Source: Tieghemiomyces parasiticus (lineage: Eukaryota > Kickxellomycota > Dimargaritomycetes > Dimargaritales > Dimargaritaceae). From it: a DNA stretch of 22,654 nucleotides. This document shows positions 8,987-17,434 of this stretch, in pieces. A program made the position numbers and the translations under genes. Below the pieces are notes generated by a model. That model was not told the DNA's origin and did not search any database. It was given only the letters and a program-made list of their open reading frames with translations. The stretch spans positions 1 through 22,654 of the forward strand of contig JANBPT010000794.1 of NCBI GenBank assembly GCA_027575765.1, given 5' to 3'. The number at the start of each line of letters is the position of its first letter. The first letter of the stretch is position 1.

Positions 8987-9377
8987 TGTGGTGCTAGGCT
9001 CTGGGCAAGGGTTTTCGGTTAGGCCGTATGCGACGACGGTCTGGGCCTAACGTCCGGAGAAATAGCGTTGTTTATGATAACGGTTAGAAGTAAATAGTAT
9101 GGGATTGCATTTGTTGACAATAGGGAAATAATGATTTAATAAAACGAATTCAAAGTAAAGAAAGAGAAAAATTAGCTGGCGAGCCCTCGCCTAACTGCGC
9201 GGGCTCGCTTTTATACTGGTGGCGGGGAAAAGGATCTACATCCCCCTGCATAAGGTACGTAACCTTAAACCTTAATCCTAGCCTTCCCCACAATGGGTTC
9301 GGCTATTATTTTTGTGTCTTCAATGTTGACGTGCCCGTCAGATGCCTTCAAGAGGCACCACGGGCGTCGGCACCACA
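8987..9377 (-). repeat. 5' LTR of element 2 (391 bp)
   Basis: It has the same ends as the 3' LTR (TGTGGTGC, GCACCACA) and near-identical sequence without the 133-bp insertion. It retains more CpG sites than the other copy. It is the promoter-bearing LTR for the minus-strand transcript, and its outer end is 12 bases from the mature 5' end of the tRNA-Asp gene. Confidence 0.95.
9209..9215 (-). promoter_or_regulatory. TATA box of element 2, 5' LTR
   Basis: TATAAAA on the minus strand, at the same LTR position as 3855-3861. Transcription would begin some 25-35 bases further left, giving the usual U3-R-U5 layout. The start point itself is inferred. Confidence 0.6.
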
Positions 9378-9381
9378 CAAC
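9378..9381. repeat. Target site duplication of element 2, right copy (CAAC)
   Basis: Matches CAAC at 3491-3494. It occupies positions -12 to -9 relative to the first base of tRNA-Asp. Confidence 0.75.
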
Positions 9382-9389
9382 AACAAGTG

Positions 9390-9460
9390 TCTTCGGTAGT
9401 ATAGTGGTAAGTATCCCTGCCTGTCACGCAGGAGACCGGGGTTCAATTCCCCGCCGGAGA
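9390..9460 (+). tRNA. tRNA-Asp (anticodon GTC)
   Basis: This 71-base cloverleaf is complete and has no intron. The acceptor stem pairs TCTTCGG with CCGGAGA (one G-U). The anticodon arm is CCTGC-CTGTCAC-GCAGG, with GTC in the loop. The T arm pairs CCGGG/CCCGG-type bases around GTTCAATTC, the B box of the internal promoter; the A box is within TAGTATAGTGG. The 3' CCA is not encoded, as in eukaryotes. A five-T stop signal follows at 9468-9472. Element 2 begins 12 bases upstream in the opposite orientation, so the native upstream DNA now lies about 5.9 kb away. Confidence 0.97.
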
Positions 9461-9467
9461 GACACTG

Positions 9468-9472
9468 TTTTT
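9468..9472 (+). terminator. RNA polymerase III terminator of tRNA-Asp
   Basis: A run of five T residues starts eight bases past the tRNA 3' end, the standard Pol III stop signal. Confidence 0.85.
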
Positions 9473-9543
9473 CAACATTGCAAGTCATGATTTTTATTTT
9501 AGCGCACTCCTTATCTTCAGGCAGGTCTATTTATCCTCGCACC

Positions 9544-9549
9544 TTTATT
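9544..9549 (-). promoter_or_regulatory. Polyadenylation signal AATAAA for the coiled-coil gene
   Basis: AATAAA on the minus strand, about 200 bases after the likely stop codon of the four-exon gene and about 80 bases from the tRNA gene. Confidence 0.5.
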
Positions 9550-9743
9550 ATATTTAGGCTGTACATTTGTTTCTATCGTCGTGTTGTCTGACTACAGTGG
9601 TATCACTTGGTCGAGAATGAAAAGTTCGGCTGAATAGAGTGCAGTGAAGGCGAGAAAGGTCGAAAGGGCCAGGATGTTGTGAGGCTTGGCAATCAATTCT
9701 ACGTGCGGGAGCGGGACAAGCTCCTCTAATTGAAGTGTCATCA

Positions 9744-12175
9744 CTAGTGCTTACCTTCAATGATGGGCCGATAGGTAGTCGGGTCGAGGTCCAGACGATC
9801 ACGGCTGGCCAAGAGCAACTGCTGACGGGTACAGAGTGCCTCCCACACCTCCTGCGGAGTACCGACCAGGTACGGGTTACGCCAGCCGCAGTAGAGTATC
9901 AAACGGCTGTAGAGGAGCTCTGTCACACGTTCGTCGAGCAAAGCCGTGTCGTCCTTTCCGGCGTTCAAATGAACGGTGGCCAGGACCGCCTGCAGCAAGT
10001 CGAGATACAAGCCTAGTGTGACGCGAGGGCTCAACTGTGGTTCAGGGTCCGCGGAGTCCGTTACTACGATGGCGTAGTCGAGAGGCTCGGACCAAACCGC
10101 CACCACATTGCTCACGACGGGTACAATGCGACCAGCCCGGGGGTTGGGGGCCTGCAATAGCTGGTGGCAGAAGAGGCGGACTCGCTGGGCGTTGTGAGTC
10201 AGGCGGCAGAGGGCTGTGAAGATCCGTACCAGGGAACTGGGGATGGTAAAGAAGGCAAAGAAGTACGGGTGTTGGACCAATTAGAGAGCACGACTAAGGG
10301 GCCCGGCAAGGAGTGCATCAGGAGCGGTGCAAACGATAACGTCTATTCTCAATCCGGTCGATAAGGAGGCGACCAGAGCATGGACAGACTTACCACACGA
10401 ACCGTAAGTCCTTATGCTCGTTGTTATACTGGCCGTACTGGATGGCCACCCGCTCAGTGACCCAGTTGAGAAAGATGTGGAGCGATTCATCAGCCATGTG
10501 CCGCCAAGCTAGGACCCAGAGCAAGAGGGTGATATGGCGCTCGATCGGCATCATGCACTCGGCCAGCTGTACCTCAGGCACTACAGCCGGCAGCTCAGCG
10601 ACGGGCGTGAGCGGTGGTTGAAGCCGGGGGTGGTCCCGGATCGCGACGCCGCCGCGGCGAACCACCACCTCTGCATAGGGAAACAGCGCCCCCTGTTCGG
10701 CGGAGCTGTTCCCCAGAAGGTGAGTATCGTCGAGGCTGCGGCATAGTAAAGTCTCGACGGCCTCGCCAAAGTCTAGGGTGGTGATGAAAGGGGGTGGTTG
10801 CTCCAGTCCGATCAGCGCGTGTAGCAGCAGCGCTGCGTCACGATGGAGTTCGTTGACTAGCCGTCGGGCGACTATTCAGAAGGAGATATAGCGAAGGAAG
10901 TGGGGGATAGGTGCTGGAGCGAATTAGGGTCGGAGTAGCAACCCAACATAAAGGGGCGGGTGATGGGTGAGGCGAAGAGGAAGGCCCAGTGAAGCCTGCT
11001 GGTCGACAGTAACGAGACGGTCGCCTCGGCAGCGCGGAATCTGCGGTTGGGACCCACGCCCCTAGCTGGTGAAGGGAGGAGGTAGGGGGGGAGGTGACCA
11101 TTGACTGCCGGATCCACGCTTGAATTGGGGATGCCGACAACCGGTCCACGTTACTCTACTTACATAGGCGGCGGTCGGAGAACTTGGAGAGGTTCATTTG
11201 GAGTCGGTCAAGTCCATTGTCCCAGGCCGACGTCGCGGATGGATTCCGTGTCGACCCCGGGGATGAGGTTTTGCACGGCGCCGCGGGGACGGTAGCCGCG
11301 GGCCGAGAATGAGGACATGTCACCTCGTCCGAGGAGGGCATACGCGCAGGCGGCGACATCAAGGGTGGCGAGGAAAGGTGGGGGGCAGGCAGTAGTGCCC
11401 CCTGGACCCGACCGGACAATAGGGGTTCAACCGTTACACCAGCGGAGCTGGCTGAGCGTGACAGGGTAGCCGATGGCGACGGTGTAGCGGGTACCGATGC
11501 CGGGCGGGTGGCTGCCTGGGCCGAAGTCAAGGCCAAGGGCGGCAGCACCTTGGTGATCGGCTGCGGTTTGTGGATTGGCTACCCAACAGCGCAGGAATGA
11601 GCAGAACCAGGGGAAGAGCGGCGGAAGGCCAACAAAGGATTGAAAGTCGACGGGCAAAGAGGTTAGCTGGTTCGGTCGTGATTAACCCTGGTACTCTCGA
11701 TCCCCAGGGTGGGTGGAGGGCAGAAGGGAGACGCAAAGGAGGAGTTGCACCCATGGGTAGGACTTACTGGGACTTTCGACGGCGGTTCAAGGGTGCGGCA
11801 GGCCTGCTGACGCGCAGCCTGATCAGGTAGAGCAGCCTTGGTCTCCTCCTGCAGTTCATCGCTCTCCTTGAGGGGTGATTTTTCTTTGCGCTGAAGGTTA
11901 GCGTCGCTTTCGCGCTCCACGGCCAGGCGGGACTCGAGCTCATGAATACGGTGCTCCTGCGCCTGAAGCGTTCGGGCCTGCTCGTCTACAGTCGTCTCAA
12001 TGCTTTGAAAGCTCCGAAGTCGGGTTTCGTAGGTTTCTCGCTGAGCCGCCCAAGTCTTCCTCTCCTGCTCGCACTGTGCTTGGAGGTTTCGGTAATTCCG
12101 TTGGGCGGCACTTAGTCGCTCAATAAGGGTGTCGATAGTAATCTGTAAGTGCTCATTGTCGGCGGCGCTGGCCAT
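9744..12175 (-). CDS. Coiled-coil plus helical-domain protein, function unknown (four exons)
   Basis: I model exons 12175-11768, 11578-11164, 10871-10394 and 10236-9744. Every intron starts GTAAGT and ends AG, and the phases (0, 1, 2) join correctly; total about 597 residues. The start is the ATG in the ACCATGG context at 12175. Residues 1-135 form a Gln/Glu/Arg-rich coiled coil (from NEHLQITIDTLIERLSAAQ to the ESRLAVERE region). Next comes a Ser/Pro/Ala-rich linker of about 140 residues, then about 320 residues that look all-helical and Leu-rich (RLVNELHRDAALLLHALIGL, ITLLLWVLAWRHM, RVRLFCHQLLQ). An N-terminal coiled coil followed by helical repeats recalls the ATRIP/Ddc2/Rad26 checkpoint architecture, but no diagnostic motif proves it. 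The end may be the TAG at 9744-9746, or a donor (GGTAAGC) at that point may lead to a short extra exon. Confidence 0.7.
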
Positions 12176-12815
12176 GGTATCGAAGAAGGTAGTTGGAATG
12201 CGTTGTCGGTGAAGGTATTGTGCGACGGCGAAATATACGTTGAAGGGCGTCAAGAAATGGTATATAGACGGTCGTCAGGCCCCAAGCTAGAGGGCTGAAT
12301 GGAGAATAGGAAACGAATGGCAGGAAAGATGCGAGCGGGTGGAACAAAAAAAAAGAAAAAAAAAAAAAAGAGGATAGAATGGCCTCTACCTCAACCCTCC
12401 CAGCCGAGCGGCATATTGATAGGCCCGACATTAGGAGCAAGGCCAGTGGCGGAGATTATAGAAATAACTATTGGTACTAGCGCCAACGTGTCTCGGGGGT
12501 ATGGAGCAGTCACCCTATCGACACCTACCAGTTGTGTGCAAAACGCTTCCAGTTAAGTACATTGCCTCTATAATATGTATATATATATATATATATTCGG
12601 CGGAGGTGGGCGCAATTCATTCACTGGTCTGCCTTAACTTCCAGTTCAGCACTGATGCGGTAGCCGCCCGAGTGTACACCGGGGGATAATGGCGACAACC
12701 AGTGGCGAATTCCCTATGGAATAAGAGATACAGTACATTCATTTACATAGTGGGGTTATAAACGTGGTGAGGGTGTCGATAAAATGGGGACAGCGACGTG
12801 GCGCTCTGCCGCGAA
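12176..12815. other. Intergenic region: promoter of the coiled-coil gene and 3' flank of the hydrolase gene
   Basis: No gene is supported. It holds an A9-G-A14 run at 12346-12369, which is a poly(dT) tract on the strand of the downstream gene and a common nucleosome-excluding promoter feature in fungi. It also holds a (TA)9 microsatellite at 12578-12596. I see no canonical AATAAA on the minus strand after the hydrolase stop. Confidence 0.6.
12578..12596. repeat. TA dinucleotide microsatellite
   Basis: About nine and a half uninterrupted TA units in an otherwise GC-rich region. Confidence 0.95.
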
Positions 12816-15800
12816 TCACAGACTGCTACGTAGTGGTTCAAGACGGAACTTGAGGTCTTTGAGATGGCGCTGGGTGGGCTGCCACTCGGCAAACCGTTCC
12901 CGCAGGCGCAAGAGATCAGGGCCCAGCACCGGGTGCTGCCGAATCAGTGGATCGGCGAGTAGGCTACGCATGATCCAAGGTAGATAATAGGGATTGGTAC
13001 GCGTCTCGAGCTCCACATCCCGGAAGGAGGCGGGTGGGGACCCCGAGCTGACCTCGTCTTCGGCCGCCCCATCATTACCCGCCGGGGGTGCGTCCGCCGT
13101 CCCCGTGGCTTGGCGGCCGCGGAAGGTGGCCCACTTTTGAAAGAACCCTAGGGAAGTTGCCGCTGCGGGGTCTGTCAAACGGTGTGATGGAATAGACTCC
13201 GCAACCCAGCGCACGGCCGTTGCGTACACCTGAGTGTCGTTGTAGATAGTCGAGTGCCCCGGGGTACCCGAATAGAGCGAACCGGCCAAGGTCTCGCTAA
13301 TGTGCACGGTCAGGTCGTGATCCGAAAGCCCGTAGTTGCGTAGCTTGAGGGCGAAGGCCACCAGATCGGTTAGAAAGTCGCCCGTGAAGTGGGCTCCGTC
13401 AATGTAAACGGCGCGATATACGTGCATGTGCGATAGGCCATGCATGACCGCCGAGTACAGCGGCACGACCTGGTCAACCAGGCTCCCCACGGCCACGACT
13501 TTGACCCCGGCGTTCAGAATGTGCTCCATGGCCGCACGGTAGGCGTGCCCGGCCGGGGAGGTCGGGTCGGCCATGGTAAAGAGCTCCCGGGCGGCCTCGG
13601 CCTCGATGTAGCGCACGACCAAATTGTCGCGGTGGTAGGCGAACGGCCCATGGGTGATACCAGCCATTGCCAGCATGCCCACACGCTGGCGACGTGGATC
13701 GACCAGGCCCTGGACCACCAGCCGTTCCAGTAGGCGGGCTGATACGGGAGTGCCCTGCGAATGGGTGGCCACCAGGACCGTGTCGGCTTGATAGAGGGCA
13801 GGCAACCAGGGCATCATGCTGAGGCGGGGTGGGGGCGGCGGGGCGGCCGTCCCGGGGCTTAGGGTTCCGCGGTGGCAGCGCGGACAGAGTAGGTACCGGG
13901 GGCTCAAGGAGGCCCGCGGGCGAGGCGACGCCGGAGCGGTGGCGGCGGTAGGGCTGGACGAGGAAGAGGGCGGCGTCAATCCGCGGCTGCCTTGGCGGAT
14001 CTGAATCTGGGCACGCACGGTCGGAGGGAGCCAACCTGGGTCACCGTCCGCGTCCTGATGCCAGGCCCGCCGGACCACGGGGATGGTCCGCATAGCCTGG
14101 TGCTGGTAGGCCATGTCCGACTCCACCAGTTGGTCCCAGAGCAGGGCCACCCGGTCCGCAATCACGCCTTCGCCAGTCAGCGGGATGAGGCTCACGGATT
14201 CCAGCTCGGGTTCCCGGTCAGCCTCGCCCACGTCGTCGGCGTGGCGGGTTGGGGCCCCGTCCTCGGCAAGATAGTTTGGGTCGATGTCGAGGTCGGCCGC
14301 CAGGGAGCCAGGACCCGCAAAGGTCAGTTCGTCCGCCTGGTAGCCGCAGCCCCGGCAGGTACGGGCCCGCTCGGCGCGCCGCTGCCGTACATACTGCAGC
14401 AGTCCCTCATAGGCCTTCTCACAGAACCGATGGGAGGTGCCCGTGGGCTCGCCCAGGATGCGGTTGAGGAATTTCATGGGGAACCAACCGTGTACCCCGA
14501 TGATGACCACGTGACGCATGGGGGGCCCGTCATCGTCGCCAAAGTCCAGTGCGGGTAGGGCATCCGGGGTTGAGGCATAAGGAGGGAACGAGGGGCTGGC
14601 GTCAGTACTATCGGAGCGGAAGCGCTTGCGCGGTGAGGGCGCGTCGGTAGTGGTGCCCGCCAAGGAAGAGAGGTACGGTTCCAAAGTTGACACCAGGCGC
14701 TGCCACAGGGGCGGGGAGGCCGGACCGAGGGTTGACCCCGCCTCCGTGGTCCCCGCCTGACAGCGCAAGTGGTCGGCCCATCGGCGGCGCTGGGCCCGGA
14801 TGACAGCAGTTAGGTCGTCGTCACCGGGCAGCACGTAGTTGGGGAGGGACACGGGCGGGGTGGGCTCAGCCGCCGTGGCCGGCGTAGAAACGGTGGCCAC
14901 GGCGGTGGTACCGTTGGCCTTGGGTGAGGCGCCGGAAGCGCGGAAAGAGGCCGCGCGCGGTTTCGGGACGCTAGTACCCGCAACGGCCGGGGATGTGGTG
15001 GGGCTGGCAGGTGCGAGGGGGTTGGCCGGGGCAGCCCGATCGTCAAGGGTCGCGACAGGGGGAGTCGGGGTCCGGCGCAGGGAGAATCGACTGCTGGCCG
15101 GCCGGACGGTCCGAGCCGGTAGGGTGAGAGGGGATGGCACCTCTTCCACAGCGGCCGGGGTGGTCGGCCGGGACACGGGGGTCGCCGGCGCAGGACGGGT
15201 CGTTCCCCGGTCGCTGGCCGGTAGCCCCTTCAAAGAATCCAAGGCTGTGGAACGCAGACTGGCCGATGAACGGCGTGAGGTGACGGAGGCGGTATCTGGT
15301 GAGGCACCAGTGGGCCCGGCCGAGGCGTAGTGGACGGCGGTTGACGGGGCGGCCGGGAGGGGTAGTGAGCCCGCCGCCACGGTCCCCGACGGTCGGCGGG
15401 TAGGGCCGGCGCGGTGAGCGATGGAAATGGGGCGGGTGGTAATCAAGGGTTCGGGTTCGGGCTCGGACGCCGGGGGAGTGGGGCCTGGGGCCTCGATGGC
15501 ACGTGGTGGCGCGGGTTGTCCCTTCACGGCCAGCTGTTGAGGGTGGGCAAATAGGTAGCGCCAAACCGAACTAGAGGCAGGTAAGGTGGTCGTCAGCGGA
15601 TTGGCATGGCTCGGTGGTGAAGCCGGGGTGGGTGCAGCGGAGGGAACGGCCGGAATCTCTCGGAGCGGTGATCGTGGCGGGGACGGAGACTTGGAAGCCG
15701 GAGGGTGAATGATAGCGGCGACGGGTTCAGATCGTTGAATGGGGAAAACTAAGGGTGGGTTAGCAGTGGCAGATACGGTCGGTGGTGACGCGGAAAGGAA

Positions 15801-16310
15801 AGGCGTGGCGGTTGTGGAGGCAGGAGGAGGAGGAGTACTGCCCCAGAGCCCGAACCACGAGCGCCGGTGCACGGCCGGGTCGGTGGCGGACGCGCCGGAC
15901 ACGATGGTTGGGGGCTGGCCCGACGGGGACGGCGGGGGTATTACGAACTCGAGGGTCCCGGGTTGGCTGATTGCAGGCACCGTGGGCGGGGGCGGTGCAG
16001 GTACCGTGATATCCGGCGTCGCCAACGGACCTGGTTCGGACACTCCGGGCGGTGATACATCTAGTGCTGGAGCGGGAATATGGACGTGTGGCTCAGGGAC
16101 CTGACGGTCGGTCCGGGGTGACGGGCCGGTTTCGGTCGGCGCAGGTGCCAGTAATGATTCAGACTCGACGGGTACCAGGGGATTGGGCTCAGCGGGGACG
16201 TCGGACTCAGATGCGTCTGGCGGCGCAGTTGTCAAGCTGGCCACAGGGGGTGAGGTCGACTGGCTTACCGAGGGCCGCCGTCCGGGTCGGAGCCAGTCGG
16301 TAAGGCCCAT
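12816..16310 (-). CDS. Large alpha/beta-hydrolase (lipase-like) with long disordered N-terminus
   Basis: A single exon of 1,164 residues, started at the first in-frame ATG (16310); the frame is open a little further up, so an upstream exon is possible. Residues 1 to about 590 are Pro/Ala/Ser/Thr-rich and likely disordered, with a basic SPRKRFR stretch near residue 560. The catalytic part begins VVIIGVHGWFP (His607) followed by GEPTGTS. The likely nucleophile is Ser851 in ATHSQGTP, with Asp946 in GSLVDQVVP and His1019 in GTPGHSTIY completing a triad. Between the oxyanion-loop strand and the nucleophile lie CRGC (652-655) and CPRC (809-812), which could form a zinc-binding insert. Conserved fungal proteins with HGWFP and EPTGTS are annotated only as hydrolases, so a lipase or esterase is inferred; the substrate is unknown. 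Stop TGA is at 12818-12816. Confidence 0.85.
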   Translation of the reverse strand: MGLTDWLRPGRRPSVSQSTSPPVASLTTAPPDASESDVPAEPNPLVPVESESLLAPAPTETGPSPRTDRQVPEPHVHIPAPALDVSPPGVSEPGPLATPDITVPAPPPPTVPAISQPGTLEFVIPPPSPSGQPPTIVSGASATDPAVHRRSWFGLWGSTPPPPASTTATPFLSASPPTVSATANPPLVFPIQRSEPVAAIIHPPASKSPSPPRSPLREIPAVPSAAPTPASPPSHANPLTTTLPASSSVWRYLFAHPQQLAVKGQPAPPRAIEAPGPTPPASEPEPEPLITTRPISIAHRAGPTRRPSGTVAAGSLPLPAAPSTAVHYASAGPTGASPDTASVTSRRSSASLRSTALDSLKGLPASDRGTTRPAPATPVSRPTTPAAVEEVPSPLTLPARTVRPASSRFSLRRTPTPPVATLDDRAAPANPLAPASPTTSPAVAGTSVPKPRAASFRASGASPKANGTTAVATVSTPATAAEPTPPVSLPNYVLPGDDDLTAVIRAQRRRWADHLRCQAGTTEAGSTLGPASPPLWQRLVSTLEPYLSSLAGTTTDAPSPRKRFRSDSTDASPSFPPYASTPDALPALDFGDDDGPPMRHVVIIGVHGWFPMKFLNRILGEPTGTSHRFCEKAYEGLLQYVRQRRAERARTCRGCGYQADELTFAGPGSLAADLDIDPNYLAEDGAPTRHADDVGEADREPELESVSLIPLTGEGVIADRVALLWDQLVESDMAYQHQAMRTIPVVRRAWHQDADGDPGWLPPTVRAQIQIRQGSRGLTPPSSSSSPTAATAPASPRPRASLSPRYLLCPRCHRGTLSPGTAAPPPPPRLSMMPWLPALYQADTVLVATHSQGTPVSARLLERLVVQGLVDPRRQRVGMLAMAGITHGPFAYHRDNLVVRYIEAEAARELFTMADPTSPAGHAYRAAMEHILNAGVKVVAVGSLVDQVVPLYSAVMHGLSHMHVYRAVYIDGAHFTGDFLTDLVAFALKLRNYGLSDHDLTVHISETLAGSLYSGTPGHSTIYNDTQVYATAVRWVAESIPSHRLTDPAAATSLGFFQKWATFRGRQATGTADAPPAGNDGAAEDEVSSGSPPASFRDVELETRTNPYYLPWIMRSLLADPLIRQHPVLGPDLLRLRERFAEWQPTQRHLKDLKFRLEPLRSSL

Positions 16311-16610
16311 ATCTAGTTGCGGTTGGGCCGGGGGAGGGGAATGCGCCAGAGGCAATGGGCGGGTGAAGGGAATAAGAAAGGGGCAGTGAATGGGATGGGG
16401 CAGGTGGCCTTACGCAGTCAGGCGTTAGGTTAGAGTCATGAGAGGGAGGTGGTCATAAACGCCGGGCAGATGATTATACGAGGGAAGCGGTAATGGGTGG
16501 AGGGTGGTTATAACAGCACGGTGAGAAGCATCCGACGAGGGTTGGGGCTGAAGCCCGGGGGAGGGGGTACTGGCGGCATAGAGCCTCGGGGACTGGAGCG
16601 ACGTGACACG
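16311..16610. other. Upstream region of the hydrolase gene
   Basis: No gene is supported. On the minus strand a pyrimidine-rich stretch ends in AACTAG just before the ATG at 16310, which could be a 3' splice site of a leader intron, but a matching donor is not certain. Confidence 0.4.
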
Positions 16611-17156
16611 TCACAGACGTAGGGAGAGGGGTGATGATCGGTTACCAAAGCGGCCAGTTGGTCCCTGGACATTGAGGGTGGGCATGGAGAGGCTGTCACC
16701 CCCCTCCCGCCCCGCTGCCGGGGTCCCCAGCCACACGTGATGGGGCCACCCGCCGTGCCCCCGCCACTGGTACAGATCGTACAGGTTCTCGATGGCCTTC
16801 CCATTCTGGTCCGCCCAGGACTATTAAGGCCCAATCGATGGGCGGGGTGGTAAGGAGAGCTGCCCTCAGCAGCCCAGCCTGGCCTCCTAAGGCTAGCCGC
16901 CCTGCTCTGGAGCCCAGCCAGCCTGGCCCTCCGGGAGCGCCTGGGGTAGTGACCAGTCGTAGGCATCGTTGTTGACAAAACAAAACGACATGGCCGTCCC
17001 AACCGGCAAAGGGACCAGCAGCTCGTCCTGTTTGTCACCTTGTATCCCGCGGTGGAAGGTGATGGTTACCGGCTTGCCTGCTAGGCGAGCGCATAGAAAT
17101 AGGCCTGACCGACACTGCGTCTGCAGCGTGGGCCCCGTTGGCGATGTGGCAGCCAT
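16611..17156 (-). CDS. Possible small gene, hypothetical protein (exon structure unsure)
   Basis: An ATG-started frame at 17156 runs 87 codons to a TAG at 16895-16893. Its middle reads like folded protein (GKPVTITFHRG, LLVPLPVGTAMSFCFVNNDAYDW). Further down, after a TTAATAG that could be a 3' splice site, 16820-16611 reads SWADQNGKAIENLYDLYQWRG and ends in TGA. Together the FVNN...W and W...NGK...N patterns faintly recall the last strands of starch- or glycogen-binding CBMs, which often read FVFNDG...WDNNNGKNY. However, the only GT between the two parts (GTCACT) is a poor donor and does not join them in phase. So either the gene ends at 16893, or the model is wrong. The 278 bases to the left of the plus-strand GST-like gene could be a shared promoter. 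Confidence 0.3.
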
Positions 17157-17434
17157 CCCACTCCCCAGTCACCTGTGGAGGGAACCGAGTCGCCCAGCGC
17201 AGCGACAATCCATGTCGACACCACCACTACCACGAGGACCAGCCTGCACAGGCCCTCCGCCGGGCCCTCCTACTCGGCTAGCCTAACGCTACTCCGGCCC
17301 GCGCTTCTGTTGGTTACCCGGCCATTCGCTTTTAATCTCCGCCACCCCCTACCCTTCCTTCCTCTTCTTTGGACGGATAGCGCCCCTTCGCTCCGCCCGG
17401 TTTTCTCGCCTCCCCGCCCTTTCCCCCCCACCAC
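17157..17434. promoter_or_regulatory. 5' flank of the FAXC-like gene, possibly bidirectional
   Basis: This stretch separates the plus-strand start at 17435 from the ATG of the possible minus-strand gene. Its right half is strongly pyrimidine-rich on the plus strand (about 17330-17432), typical of fungal core promoters and leaders without a TATA box. Confidence 0.4.

Larger units (their letters stand above)
3495..9377 (-). mobile_element. Complete but decayed Ty3/gypsy retrotransposon with dUTPase (element 2)
   Basis: This is a 5.9-kb element read on the minus strand. In its own direction it shows the 5' LTR (9377-8987), a primer binding site (8983-8971), gag (8866-7823), pol with protease, dUTPase, reverse transcriptase, RNase H and integrase (about 7850-3984), a polypurine tract (4035-4024) and the 3' LTR (4023-3495). 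CAAC duplications flank it. The LTR ends are perfect 8-bp inverted repeats (TGTGGTGC/GCACCACA). Five in-frame TGA codons break gag and pol. It lies 12 bases upstream of a divergently oriented tRNA-Asp gene, so it probably inserted at the RNA polymerase III start region. A 133-bp sequence is present in the 3' LTR only. Confidence 0.95.

Noticed and set aside
9554..9802. 82-codon minus-strand ORF after the coiled-coil gene
   Set aside because: It overlaps the end of the last exon in another frame and lies in the likely 3' UTR; at most its last codons could be an alternative terminal exon.
12346..12369. Poly-A tract as the tail of a retroposed gene copy
   Set aside because: No processed gene sequence precedes it and no target duplication flanks it; a promoter poly(dA:dT) tract is simpler.
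13440..16389. Many ORFs on both strands across the hydrolase gene
   Set aside because: GC-rich third positions open the other frames; only the 1,164-residue minus-strand frame shows domain motifs.
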